Source: JANYIP01 sp031394045
GTDB taxonomy: Bacteria > Actinomycetota > Actinomycetes > Prado026
Assembly: GCA_031394045.1 (NCBI GenBank)
Contig: JANMWN010000160.1
Coordinates: 1 to 13,600, forward strand
Length of the DNA stretch: 13,600 nt
Direction: 5' to 3'
The notes below the pieces were generated by a model that worked only from the letters and a program-made list of their open reading frames with translations, was not told where the DNA came from and ran no database searches. Positions 1 through 7,086 of the stretch are shown here, in pieces (within the stretch, counting starts at the first letter, position 1; each line of letters begins with the position of its first letter). Made by a program: the position numbers and the translations under genes.

Positions 1-1757
1 CGGACCTTCTCCTGCCCCACGTAGTGCGCCCACCCGCCGCCGTTGACACCCTGGCAGCCAGTGAGGTTGGTGAGGGTGAGGAAGGCTCGATAGATGGTGT
101 CCGAGTGGAACCAGTGGTTCGTGCCGGCGCCCATGACGATCATCGAGCGGCCGCGCGACTCCTCGGCGTTGGCAGCGAACTCCCGGCCGATGCGGGCGGC
201 CGCCTGTGCGGGTACCCCCGTGATGGCCTGCTGCCAGGCCGGCGTGTACGGCTCGTCCGCGTCGTCGTACCCGCTCGGCCACACCCCGGGCAGCCCGTCC
301 CGGCGTACCCCGTACTGCGCCAGCATCAGGTCGTAGACGGTGGTGACCAGGTGCCCGTCGACGATCCGCGTCGGGACGCCTCGTACGAGGGTCCCCGGTC
401 CTCCGTCCACGGCGTCGAACCGCGGGAGCCGAACCTCGACGGCGACCGACCCGGCGCCCTCGAGGCTCAGCTGCGGCTGCGTGTCCCCGAGGTCAAGGTT
501 CCAACGGCCGACCCCTGCCTCGCCGTACCGGTGGCCGAGGGAGCCGTTCGGCACCACCGGCCGGTCGGTGAAGGCGTCCAGCAGCACGGTCTTGAATGCG
601 GCGTTCTCGGTGGCCGCCTGCTCGCCCTCGAGGTCGGAGGCGGTGAGGAACTTGCCGGCGAAGTAGCTTCCGTCGCGTTCGACCAGACGGACCAGGAAGG
701 GCAGGTCCGTGTACCGCTTGACGTAGTCGGTGAAGTACGGCACCTGCCGATCGACGAAGAACTCCTTGAGGATGACGTGGCCCATGGACATCGCCAGGGC
801 GCCGTCAGTCCCTGGTTTGGCCGGCAACCACTCGTCGGCAAACTTCACGTTGTCCGCGTAGTCCGGCGCGACAGCGATGACCTTCTGGCCCCGGTAGCGA
901 GCCTCGGTCATCCAGTGCGCATCCGGGGTGCGCGTCACCGGCAGGTTCGATCCCCACATGATCAGGTAGCCCGCGTTCCACCAGTCCCCCGACTCCGGCA
1001 CGTCGGTTTGGTCGCCGAAGACCTGGGGCGAGGCCACCGGAAGGTCCGCGTACCAGTCGTAGAAGCTCAGCATCGAGCCCCCGATCAGGTTCACGAATCG
1101 CGCGCCGGACGCGTGCGAGACCATCGACATCGCGGGGATCGGCGAGAAGCCGGCCACCCGGTCGGGCCCCCACTTCCTGATCGTGTGCACGTGCGCGGCA
1201 GCGACGATCTCGGTGGCCTCGTCCCAGGAGGCGCGGACCAGGCCGCCCTTGCCCCTCGCGGCCTTGTAGCGGCGCGCACGGTCAGGGTCGTCCACGACGT
1301 CGCCCCAGGCGAGGACCGGGTCACCCAGCCGGGACTTGGCCTCTCGGTACATCTCCAGCAGGACGCCACGTACGTACGGGTACTTGATGCGCGTCGGCGA
1401 GTAGGTGTACCAGGAGAAGGCCGCACCACGCGGGCACCCGCGCGGCTCGTACTCCGGACTGTCGGGTCCGACCGACGGGTAGTCGGTCTGCTGCGACTCC
1501 CAGGTGATGATGCCGTCCTTGACGTACACCTTCCACGAGCACGAGCCGGTGCAGTTCACGCCGTGGGTCGAGCGGACCACCTTGTCGTGGCTCCACCGGT
1601 CCCGGTAGAAGGAGTCAGCCGACCGGCCGCCGATCTGGTAGATCGCGCGCTGATCAGCGGAGATCTCCGCCTTGGTGAAGAACCGGCGGCTGCGTACGAG
1701 TGCCTCGCTGACCGCATCGTCCATGCGTGTCTCGGCCCGGTCGGAGTCAGCCGTCAT
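1..1757 (-). CDS. narG: Respiratory nitrate reductase alpha subunit NarG (N-terminal part, truncated by the window edge)
   Basis: This is the catalytic molybdenum subunit of the membrane-bound quinol:nitrate oxidoreductase, which reduces nitrate to nitrite during anaerobic respiration. About 585 of the family's roughly 1,230 residues are visible. The N-terminus holds the FS0 [4Fe-4S] ligand set: H65, C69 and C73 in STHGVNCTGSCSWK, and C108 in EPRGCPRGA. The stretch FYDWYADLP is where the Mo-ligating aspartate lies in E. coli NarG. Further matches are QTDVPES, TRTPDAHW, VAPDYAD, FTDYVKRYTD, NGSLG, TTVYDLMLAQYG and GGGWAHYVGQE. The ATG is chosen because its ATGA overlaps the narK stop codon and the protein then starts in the normal NarG register. 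No good Shine-Dalgarno sequence precedes it, so translational coupling to narK is likely. The narH, narJ and narI genes should follow beyond the left edge (inference). Confidence 0.97.
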   Translation of the reverse strand, partial: MTADSDRAETRMDDAVSEALVRSRRFFTKAEISADQRAIYQIGGRSADSFYRDRWSHDKVVRSTHGVNCTGSCSWKVYVKDGIITWESQQTDYPSVGPDSPEYEPRGCPRGAAFSWYTYSPTRIKYPYVRGVLLEMYREAKSRLGDPVLAWGDVVDDPDRARRYKAARGKGGLVRASWDEATEIVAAAHVHTIRKWGPDRVAGFSPIPAMSMVSHASGARFVNLIGGSMLSFYDWYADLPVASPQVFGDQTDVPESGDWWNAGYLIMWGSNLPVTRTPDAHWMTEARYRGQKVIAVAPDYADNVKFADEWLPAKPGTDGALAMSMGHVILKEFFVDRQVPYFTDYVKRYTDLPFLVRLVERDGSYFAGKFLTASDLEGEQAATENAAFKTVLLDAFTDRPVVPNGSLGHRYGEAGVGRWNLDLGDTQPQLSLEGAGSVAVEVRLPRFDAVDGGPGTLVRGVPTRIVDGHLVTTVYDLMLAQYGVRRDGLPGVWPSGYDDADEPYTPAWQQAITGVPAQAAARIGREFAANAEESRGRSMIVMGAGTNHWFHSDTIYRAFLTLTNLTGCQGVNGGGWAHYVGQEKV

Positions 1758-2989
1758 GACGTGGCCGGTATGGCGCCGACGGGGCGCCGCACGACGGTCA
1801 GTGCGTACACGGTGGCAGCGAACGCGACCACCGACAGCAGCGCCAGGCCGAGCCCGTACGAGCCGGAGCGGCCGTAGATCGACCCCATCAGCAGCGGTGG
1901 CACGAACCCGCCAAGGCCGCCGGCGGCACCCACCAGCCCGGTGACCGAACCGACCGAGCCTGCAGGACTGCGCAGCGCCACCAGGGCGAACACCGCGCCC
2001 GCGCCGGCGCCCAGCGCGCCGGCCATCGAGAGGAAGGCGATCGTGCCGAGGGGAGCCAGGCTCGGCGAGGACGCCTGGACGGCTGCACCCACCCCGACGA
2101 CAGCGAGAACGACAGCCAGCACACGTGGCGGCCCGAAGCGGTCGGACAGCCAGCCACCGGCCGGTCGCATCACCACCGCGAGCAGGACGAAGCCGGCCAT
2201 CCGGTTCGCCGCGTCCGCCTGCGCCAGGCCGTAGCCATTCTTGAGGTACGTCGGCAGGTACACCGAGAACGCCACGTACCCACCGAACGCCACCGCGTAC
2301 AGCGCAGATGCCTGCCAGGTGATCGGCAGCCGCACGGCCGCGGCCAGCCGGGTGCCGACAGACTCCGTCGGGAGCGTCCGGCCGGGAGCGTCCCGCAGGA
2401 GCCACAGGGCGAGCAGGCCGTACACCGCCAGGGCGATGGCCGTGACCTCGAACGGTGCGGCCAGGCCGTGGGCGGTGGTCACCTTGACCGTGGTCAGCGC
2501 ACTGATCGCCGTACCCCCCATGCCCGCACCGAAGACCCCGATCGCCAGCCCGCGACGGCCCGGCGCGAACCAGGCACTGACAAACGGCACACCGACGGCG
2601 AAGGAGGTGCCGGCGATACCGAGGAAGAACCCACCGACGAGCAGGCCGCCGAAGGAGGAGTACCCGAAGAGGCCGAGGTACAGCACCGGGACGATCGCCG
2701 CGAACGACACCGCCGGGAACATCACCCGTCCACCCAGCTTGTCCGTCAGCGCCCCGACCGGGATCCGACCCAGGGCCCCGACGACGACGGGTACGGCGAC
2801 GATGAGTGCCTGCTGGAACGAGGTCAGATGAAGGGTGTCCTTGAACCTCGTCCCCAGAGGGCTGAGCAGCGCCCAAGCCCAGAAGTTCACCGCGAACCCG
2901 AGCGTCGCCAGAGCGAGCATCAGACCGGCTGGGGTTCCGGAGGCGGTTGGGGTCGTCGCTTGCACCTCACGGCCCTGTCGAGTGCTCAC
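1754..2989 (-). CDS. narK: Nitrate/nitrite transporter NarK (MFS)
   Basis: This 411-residue major facilitator protein should exchange nitrate and nitrite across the cytoplasmic membrane. About 12 hydrophobic segments can be seen. The nitrate-signature region lies at about residues 119-160 (GGFFLGIAGTSFAVGVPF, then GRRGLAIGVFGAGMGG). MFS motif A is GRIPVGALTDKLGGR at about 74-88. R75 and R275 (in VVMRPAGGWLSDRFG) sit where the two substrate-binding arginines of characterised NarK proteins occur; that assignment is by position and is an inference. The start is GTG at 2989, preceded by AAGGAGG at 2997-3003 with a 7-nt spacer. The first 22 bases lie within the 3' end of the upstream regulator gene, and the stop overlaps the narG start, so the three genes read as one operon. 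Placement next to narG supports a role in feeding nitrate to NarGHI. Confidence 0.95.
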   Translation of the reverse strand: MSTRQGREVQATTPTASGTPAGLMLALATLGFAVNFWAWALLSPLGTRFKDTLHLTSFQQALIVAVPVVVGALGRIPVGALTDKLGGRVMFPAVSFAAIVPVLYLGLFGYSSFGGLLVGGFFLGIAGTSFAVGVPFVSAWFAPGRRGLAIGVFGAGMGGTAISALTTVKVTTAHGLAAPFEVTAIALAVYGLLALWLLRDAPGRTLPTESVGTRLAAAVRLPITWQASALYAVAFGGYVAFSVYLPTYLKNGYGLAQADAANRMAGFVLLAVVMRPAGGWLSDRFGPPRVLAVVLAVVGVGAAVQASSPSLAPLGTIAFLSMAGALGAGAGAVFALVALRSPAGSVGSVTGLVGAAGGLGGFVPPLLMGSIYGRSGSYGLGLALLSVVAFAATVYALTVVRRPVGAIPATS

Positions 2990-3668
2990 GAGCGTTCCTC
3001 CTTGGTTGCGGTTTGAGATGCGGGGCGCGGCGCCGAGGCCGGAATGGTCCGACGTTTACGAGGCAGGGACCCGAGCCATCGAGAACCGGGACGAGTCGCA
3101 CCTTGTTCAGGGCGCCGATCTCCTCGAGCAGCCCGGTCAGCAGGCCAAGGTGCATGCCGCAGACGACTCCCGGTTGCTCGGCGGCCAGGTCCATGAACGG
3201 GCACCGGTGCAGCGCGACGGTCCGGGAGGTGTGATCCACGACAGGGTCGAACCCAGCGCCGCGAAGCACCGCTCCTACGAGCGACAACGGTTCCGCGACG
3301 GAATGCTCGGGGCGCACGTTCGACAGCGCCCGCCGGGCCCAGCTGCGGCCCGCGTGGGGTGAGAGCCCACTGGGGGACGACCGGTTCAGCTCGTCCGCGA
3401 GCAGGCCGGCCAGCAGGCGATACGCGGTAGCCGGCTCGACGGCCTCGACAGGTTGCGCACGGAACAGCAGGGGTGGCCGACCGGGGCCGTCGTGCCCATC
3501 GCTCGGCACGGCGACGACGCTGCCGTCCCGTTGCAGGTTGCCGAGGTGGAAGCGGATCGCGTTGGCGGACAGGCTGGTCCGCTCACAGAGTGCGCGTACG
3601 CCCATCGGTGAGCCCGAGTCCCGCAGCAGATGCAAGACCTGATCGCGGCTGCCCTGACGGGAGTGCAT
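2967..3668 (-). CDS. SufR-like winged-helix regulator with a cysteine-containing C-terminal domain
   Basis: This is a DNA-binding regulator of the ArsR/SufR-like type (COG2345-like). The winged helix occupies roughly residues 10-60, with recognition region LCERTSLSANAIRFHLGNLQRDGSV and a wing ending in GRPPLLF. The C-terminal half matches the SufR pattern: RCPFMDLA, then GVVCGMHLGLLTGLL, then GSGPCLVNV. Its three cysteines (C156, C170 and C202 from the ATG start) have spacing C-X13-C-X31-C. In SufR, cysteines of this domain ligate an Fe-S cluster, so sensing of oxygen, NO or Fe-S status is plausible but inferred. Two starts are possible: ATG at 3668 (used here) or GTG at 3683, giving 233 or 238 residues; neither has a strong Shine-Dalgarno. 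The gene is first in the operon and overlaps narK, so it probably controls the nar genes and perhaps itself. The extreme C-terminus is a basic, low-complexity tail. Confidence 0.85.
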   Translation of the reverse strand: MHSRQGSRDQVLHLLRDSGSPMGVRALCERTSLSANAIRFHLGNLQRDGSVVAVPSDGHDGPGRPPLLFRAQPVEAVEPATAYRLLAGLLADELNRSSPSGLSPHAGRSWARRALSNVRPEHSVAEPLSLVGAVLRGAGFDPVVDHTSRTVALHRCPFMDLAAEQPGVVCGMHLGLLTGLLEEIGALNKVRLVPVLDGSGPCLVNVGPFRPRRRAPHLKPQPRRNAREHSTGP

Positions 3669-3879
3669 GGTGTCCGCGTTCACGACTCGATGTTTTCGCT
3701 ACCCCACTGGTGCAAACAGGGCCGAAGGTCCCGACACCGACGCACCCGGTCCCTTCGGCGTCAGCGGTCGCCTCGAGCATCCCCGCGTCCCACCCGGCGA
3801 TCGCGATCAGCGACGCCGCACGTACCAGAGCCGGCCACCGGGCGCGAAGTTGTCGCGCTGCGGGCCCTGGAACCCCCGA

Positions 3880-4542
3880 AGGCAGACGGCCCTGATCGTG
3901 TTCGGGGTCGCCGGTGCCGTCCTCCTGGCGCTCTGGTTGTTCGAGGTCACCCGGCACTTCTTGTTCTTGGTTGTCCTCGCATGGTTGTTCGCGATCGCGC
4001 TCGAACCCGGGATCCGCGCTCATCGCCCGTGGACGCTCCCGAGGCTCTGCGACCGCAATCATGGGCGGCGGAACACCTCGTCGCTGAGCCTGACTCCGGG
4101 CCAGATCGCCGCTGGATAGATGCCGCCGCGTGCACAGAGTGTGTTCCTCACCGTCTCGGAGTTCACGACCGCGAAGACCGGCGGCTACGTGGTCTCGTAG
4201 ATCATTCTTGCAGCCCTGTCTGCGGCCTTCCATGGTGTGTTCTTCACGGGCATCGGCGTCCCCTACTGGCTACCGTTCGCTCTGTTCGTCGGAATCCCAG
4301 CCCAGTTCGTCCCCATCGTCGGCACTTACCTCGGCATCATCCTTCCGGTGCTCGCCACCGCATTCACAACGGCATGGAGGGCTGTTGCGATCGTCGCGTT
4401 CGCGGCGGTCCACCAGCAGATCGAGACCTACTACTTCACCCCACGCGTCTCGAAACGGCAGATGGACGTCAATCCCGCGATCGCAGAGATCGTTGGATCA
4501 CCCGCCGCACTACCCCTCGGAGCCAGTGGCGAGCAGGTCTAG
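3880..4542 (+). pseudogene. Decayed AI-2E-family transporter (frameshift, internal deletion, nonsense codon)
   Basis: Fragments of an AI-2E-family permease, normally about 350 residues with 7-8 membrane segments, remain in order. From about 3880 the reading is RQTALIVFGVAGAVLLALWL and on to AIALEPGI, the usual first two membrane segments. Near 4011 homology moves to another frame (LIARGRSRGSATAIMGGGT, about 4013-4075). Roughly 100 or more residues of the middle are then missing. Homology resumes in the first frame near 4140 (FLTVSEFTTAKTGGYVVS), meets an in-frame TAG at 4198-4200, and continues through GVPYWLPFALFVG, FVPIVGTYLG, HQQIETYYFTPRVSKRQMD and VNPAIAEI before ending abnormally at 4542. 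The last 33 bases overlap the 3' end of the glutaminase gene on the other strand. No function is expected from this copy. The 196 bases between the regulator start and 3880 contain no convincing gene and should hold the nar operon promoter. Confidence 0.82.
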
Positions 4543-5514
4543 GCCAAGGGAGCGCGACAGCATCCCGGCGACGAGCTGCCCCTTGACGCTGTTGCCCGCC
4601 GCGTCCAGCGGCGGCGCGAAGACGCCGAGCCCACCCTTGCCGGGTGCGACAGTGAGGATGCCGCCGCCTATCCCGCTCTTGCCCGGAAGTCCCACGTCGC
4701 ACAACCAGTCGCCCGAGGTCTCGTACAACCCGGCGGTCGCCATAACCGCCAGGACGATGCGACAGGTTGCCGCGCCGACGACCCGGTCGTTCGTCAGCGG
4801 GTTCACACCGCCGCATGCGAGCGTGCCGCCCATGACCGCGAGGTCACGGGCCGTGACCCTCAGAGCCGACTGACGGGTATAGACCTCGACCGCGTCACGC
4901 GGTTCGCCAACCACACGTCCACGGGCGTGGAGCGTCTGCGCGATCGCCCGGTTGCGCAGGTTGGTCGCAGCGGACGACGCATGCACCTCGTCGTCGAGCT
5001 CGAGGCTGCGACCGGCGAACCTTGAGACGCCGCTGCGCACGAACTCCCAGCGTTCGTCGAGCGTCGTACCCGGGGCAAGGCTTACTGTGGCGATGGCACC
5101 GGAGTTGACCATCGGGTTCGTCCGACCATCGGGGCTCAGGTCGACGGCCGCGATCGAGTCGAACGATCGCCCGGTAGCGTTCACGCCGACGAGCTCGCGG
5201 ATCCGCCCGAAGCCGTGTTCCTCGATCATCAGGGCGAGGACGAATGGCTTGGCGACGCTCATGAGCGCAAACGGGTGGTCAGAGTCCCCGACCGCGTGGA
5301 CGCCGCCGGAAGCGCTGACGACGCAGACGCCGAACAGCTCTGCGGAGACTCGGGCGAGCGCCGGATAGATCTGGCACACGACGCCGTCGGCCACGCTCGA
5401 AACCCGCGCATGGGCGTCCGCGACGATGCGATCGACCTCGGCGCCGTCGGGAAGCTGGCCGTTGGACAAGTACCGGTGGCCCACGATGTCCGTCACGGGG
5501 ACATCGTGTCGCAT
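4510..5514 (-). CDS. glsA: Glutaminase (GlsA type, serine-dependent)
   Basis: This enzyme hydrolyses L-glutamine to L-glutamate and ammonia in the cytoplasm. It belongs to the beta-lactamase-fold glutaminases. The catalytic Ser-X-X-Lys is visible as SVAK (S86 and K89 from this start), where many relatives have SISK. Other family blocks follow in order: GVNATGRSF, GRTNPMVNSGAI, SSAATNLRNRAIA, VYTRQSALRVTARDLAVMGGTLA, GGVNPLT, AGLYETSGDW, GLPGKSGIGGGI and FAPPLDAAGNSVKG. The length of 334 residues is close to the usual 310-335. The ATG at 5514 is chosen because homology begins soon after (DIVGHRYLSNGQLPDG); GTG starts at 5592 or inside the VTDIVGH stretch are possible, and no Shine-Dalgarno is decisive. 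The gene is on its own, convergent with the AI-2E remnant. The 172 bases upstream, to the lipoprotein gene, should hold its promoter. Confidence 0.93.
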   Translation of the reverse strand: MRHDVPVTDIVGHRYLSNGQLPDGAEVDRIVADAHARVSSVADGVVCQIYPALARVSAELFGVCVVSASGGVHAVGDSDHPFALMSVAKPFVLALMIEEHGFGRIRELVGVNATGRSFDSIAAVDLSPDGRTNPMVNSGAIATVSLAPGTTLDERWEFVRSGVSRFAGRSLELDDEVHASSAATNLRNRAIAQTLHARGRVVGEPRDAVEVYTRQSALRVTARDLAVMGGTLACGGVNPLTNDRVVGAATCRIVLAVMATAGLYETSGDWLCDVGLPGKSGIGGGILTVAPGKGGLGVFAPPLDAAGNSVKGQLVAGMLSRSLGLDLLATGSEG

Positions 5515-5648
5515 CCGTCTGAATTGAGGTGAGGCAGTGAGCGGGCTGCCGGCTCCTCGCCCTGACCGGAACCTCGGCCACCGCCGACCCACATCCGCCA
5601 GGTATGTGATCGTCTCCAGACCACGACCCTCATGCCGTGGAGGTCACG

Positions 5649-5671
5649 CCGAGCCCCCCACGGGGGTTCGG
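5649..5671. terminator. GC-rich stem-loop, possible terminator of the lipoprotein gene
   Basis: CCGAGCCCCC and GGGGGTTCGG form a 10-bp hairpin with a 3-nt loop. It is complete on the plus strand with one G-U pair, and has one A-C mismatch on the minus strand. It starts 15 bases after the minus-strand lipoprotein stop codon, a typical place for a transcription terminator. There is no T-run after it on the minus strand, so a conventional rho-independent mechanism is uncertain; many actinobacterial terminators lack a strong U tract. Confidence 0.45.
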
Positions 5672-5686
5672 ACAGACCCACACCAT

Positions 5687-6409
5687 TCAGATGGGCGCGG
5701 TGACCGCTGGGGCTTGGTCGAACTGGGTGAACCCGGTGGTCTGCGTGAGTGCGACCGAGCGACCACCCCCGGTGACGATGGCTGCGAGACTGAAGCCGGT
5801 GACGTGCCCGGCGCGGTCCAGTCCGAACATGACACGTAGGGGCTGGGTGGTCGACCCCGCGGCCACCAGCCCCAAGTGCGTGGCGTCCTTGACGCTGAGC
5901 TGGCCTTTGAGCTGGCCTGCGCCGTCCAGCGTGAGTCCCTGACTGGCGGCCAGCGCGGCCAACAGTCCGGCGAGTGGGGAGGTTGCCTTGGTGGCCATGG
6001 ATGCTTGCTTCCACGGCGCGCTACCGACCTTGACGTACGTGACGTGGCCGAGCTTGACCATGTCCTCGTGCGCGCCGGGGCCGACGAAGGTCAGCGCCAG
6101 GCGGTCAGGGAGCACGGCGCGGCCACGAACGACGACCTGATGTCCGTTGAGGGTGCTGGTAGAGATGAACACGTACGAGCGCAGTGCTCGCGTAGCCGAT
6201 AGGGCTCGAGTCCTGGCGGCCTCGGCCGTCGCGGTCGAGACGGCCGCCGCGGCCGATACCGAGCCGGTCGGCTGCGTGCTGCTTTCGGGCGAGCTGCCGC
6301 CGCAACCGGTGAGTGCCAGGATGCTGACCGTCGAGGCGGCGAGCAGGGCTACGACTGGTCGCCGTAGCCCTGCCGCCCTCCCCCGGTCAGCGCTAGTTGT
6401 CGCCGCCAC
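5687..6409 (-). CDS. Secreted lipoprotein, LppX/LprG-like (LolA-like fold suspected)
   Basis: This is a predicted 240-residue membrane-anchored lipoprotein. The N-terminus has a basic region (RGRAAGLRRP), a hydrophobic core (VVALLAASTVSILA) and a lipobox LTGC with the acylated cysteine at C36. An Ala/Thr/Ser-rich linker follows. The body has the pattern of actinobacterial LppX/LprAFG-like proteins: LRSYVFISTSTLNGHQVVVRG, then a middle VKLGHVTYVKVGSAPWKQ, then repeated beta-strand-like stretches. Those relatives carry hydrophobic or lipid ligands in the cell envelope; the assignment here rests on pattern, not on a firm motif. The start is uncertain. GTG at 6409 is the nearest usable codon before the signal peptide; it lacks a Shine-Dalgarno and overlaps the end of the preceding secreted-protein gene by 17 bases, which suggests coupled translation. 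A longer reading upstream is only low-complexity shadow of that gene. Confidence 0.7.
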   Translation of the reverse strand: MAATTSADRGRAAGLRRPVVALLAASTVSILALTGCGGSSPESSTQPTGSVSAAAAVSTATAEAARTRALSATRALRSYVFISTSTLNGHQVVVRGRAVLPDRLALTFVGPGAHEDMVKLGHVTYVKVGSAPWKQASMATKATSPLAGLLAALAASQGLTLDGAGQLKGQLSVKDATHLGLVAAGSTTQPLRVMFGLDRAGHVTGFSLAAIVTGGGRSVALTQTTGFTQFDQAPAVTAPI

Positions 6410-6827
6410 CGGACTGGTCGTTCGAGCTACCGGAGCCACCGGAGCCGCTGTCGCCCGATCCTGAGGTCGGCTCGGGAGTCGGCGGCTGGTTGTCGCCCTG
6501 GTTGTCCCCGGACTGGTCGTTCGCGCCCTGGTTGTCGCCCTGGTTGTCCCCGGACTGGTCCGCAGAAGGCGTCGTCGACGGAGTGTCGGTCGGCTCCGGT
6601 GCCTGCGTCGGGTCCTGGTTGTCCTGGCCGTCGCCCTCGTCGATGGTCGAGTCGGTGACGTCACCGGACTCGTCGAGGTTGAAGTCCACCGAGATTCCCA
6701 CGCCCGGGAGCTCGGTGGAGACAGTGGTCGCGGCAGGAGCAGCCGCGGAGGCCGGTGCGGCCAGCGCGCCGACAGCGGCGATGGTCAGGCTCGCGACGGC
6801 GAGGGCCGCGAGGTTCTTTCGGTTCAT
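6393..6827 (-). CDS. Secreted, disordered Asp/Asn/Gly/Ser-rich protein with internal repeats
   Basis: This 144-residue protein has a clear signal peptide: MNRK, a hydrophobic core LAALAVASLTIAAVGALA and a cleavage site near APASA|A. The first 40 mature residues (TTVSTELPGVGISVDFNLDE) look ordered. The remainder is an acidic, low-complexity tail of Asp, Asn, Gln, Gly, Ser, Pro and Thr, with a duplicated DQSGDNQGDNQ unit and a Gly/Ser end. No known domain is recognised. It could be a wall-associated or matrix protein, or a spacer-like partner of the lipoprotein encoded just downstream. The ATG at 6827 is well supported: AGGAGA lies a few bases upstream. It is the first gene of a minus-strand pair and diverges from the sigma-factor gene at 7087, so control by that sigma factor is a reasonable guess. 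Confidence 0.82.
   Translation of the reverse strand: MNRKNLAALAVASLTIAAVGALAAPASAAAPAATTVSTELPGVGISVDFNLDESGDVTDSTIDEGDGQDNQDPTQAPEPTDTPSTTPSADQSGDNQGDNQGANDQSGDNQGDNQPPTPEPTSGSGDSGSGGSGSSNDQSGGGDN
6486..6560. repeat. Two identical 33-bp direct repeats inside the secreted-protein gene
   Basis: Bases 6486-6518 and 6528-6560 are identical over 33 bp, separated by 9 bp. The period of 42 bp equals 14 codons, so copy number can change without breaking the frame. They encode the repeated DQSGDNQGDNQ segment. Confidence 0.93.
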
Positions 6828-6948
6828 GGGTTCTCCTGGCTGGTGTTGGGCGTTCGCCGGTGGTTCCGGCGCTCGTAACGGTCGTTGCCGTCCGGGCTCT
6901 CGCTGTTACCGGCAGTTCACCGATGTCACCCGGACGGTCGAGTCGAAG

Positions 6949-7066
6949 GGGTCGGTGACCCAATCAGGGGTCCGGCCCGGGGGTCGCGGCCGGGCGACCG
7001 GTTCAGGCCGTCAACGGGCTGGCCGATACATAACCGACCGGCCTGGTGTGTAACGACACGGTCGGT
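6949..7066. promoter_or_regulatory. Divergent intergenic region with several inverted repeats
   Basis: The 259 bases between the minus-strand secreted-protein gene (start 6827) and the plus-strand sigma-factor gene (start 7087) must carry both promoters. Three perfect inverted repeats are visible: GGGTC/GACCC (6949-6961, 3-nt loop), GGTCGC/GCGACC (6982-6999, 6-nt loop) and ACCGACCG/CGGTCGGT (7033-7040 and 7059-7066, 18-nt loop), the last ending 20 bases before the sigma-gene ATG. GTAACG occurs at 6877-6882 and 7050-7055, and GTTAC at about 6905-6909, resembling the GTAAC-type -35 element reported for SigD-like factors. No -10 element is convincing, so promoter positions are not called. Confidence 0.4.
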
Positions 7067-7086
7067 CCCGGCAACGACGAGGGTGG

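Noticed and set aside
24..1877. 617-codon open frame on the plus strand
   Set aside because: It lies antisense to narG, whose protein is unmistakable. The translation is a low-complexity Arg/Val/Pro/Gly shadow, as expected in GC-rich DNA.
3583..4233. 216-codon open frame on the minus strand across the regulator start and the permease remnant
   Set aside because: It overlaps the regulator gene in another frame, has no motif, and the same DNA shows clear AI-2E permease homology on the plus strand.
6410..6664. N-terminal extension of the lipoprotein frame upstream of GTG 6409
   Set aside because: This part is only a Thr/Arg-rich frame shadow of the repetitive secreted-protein gene, and the signal peptide with lipobox begins after 6409.
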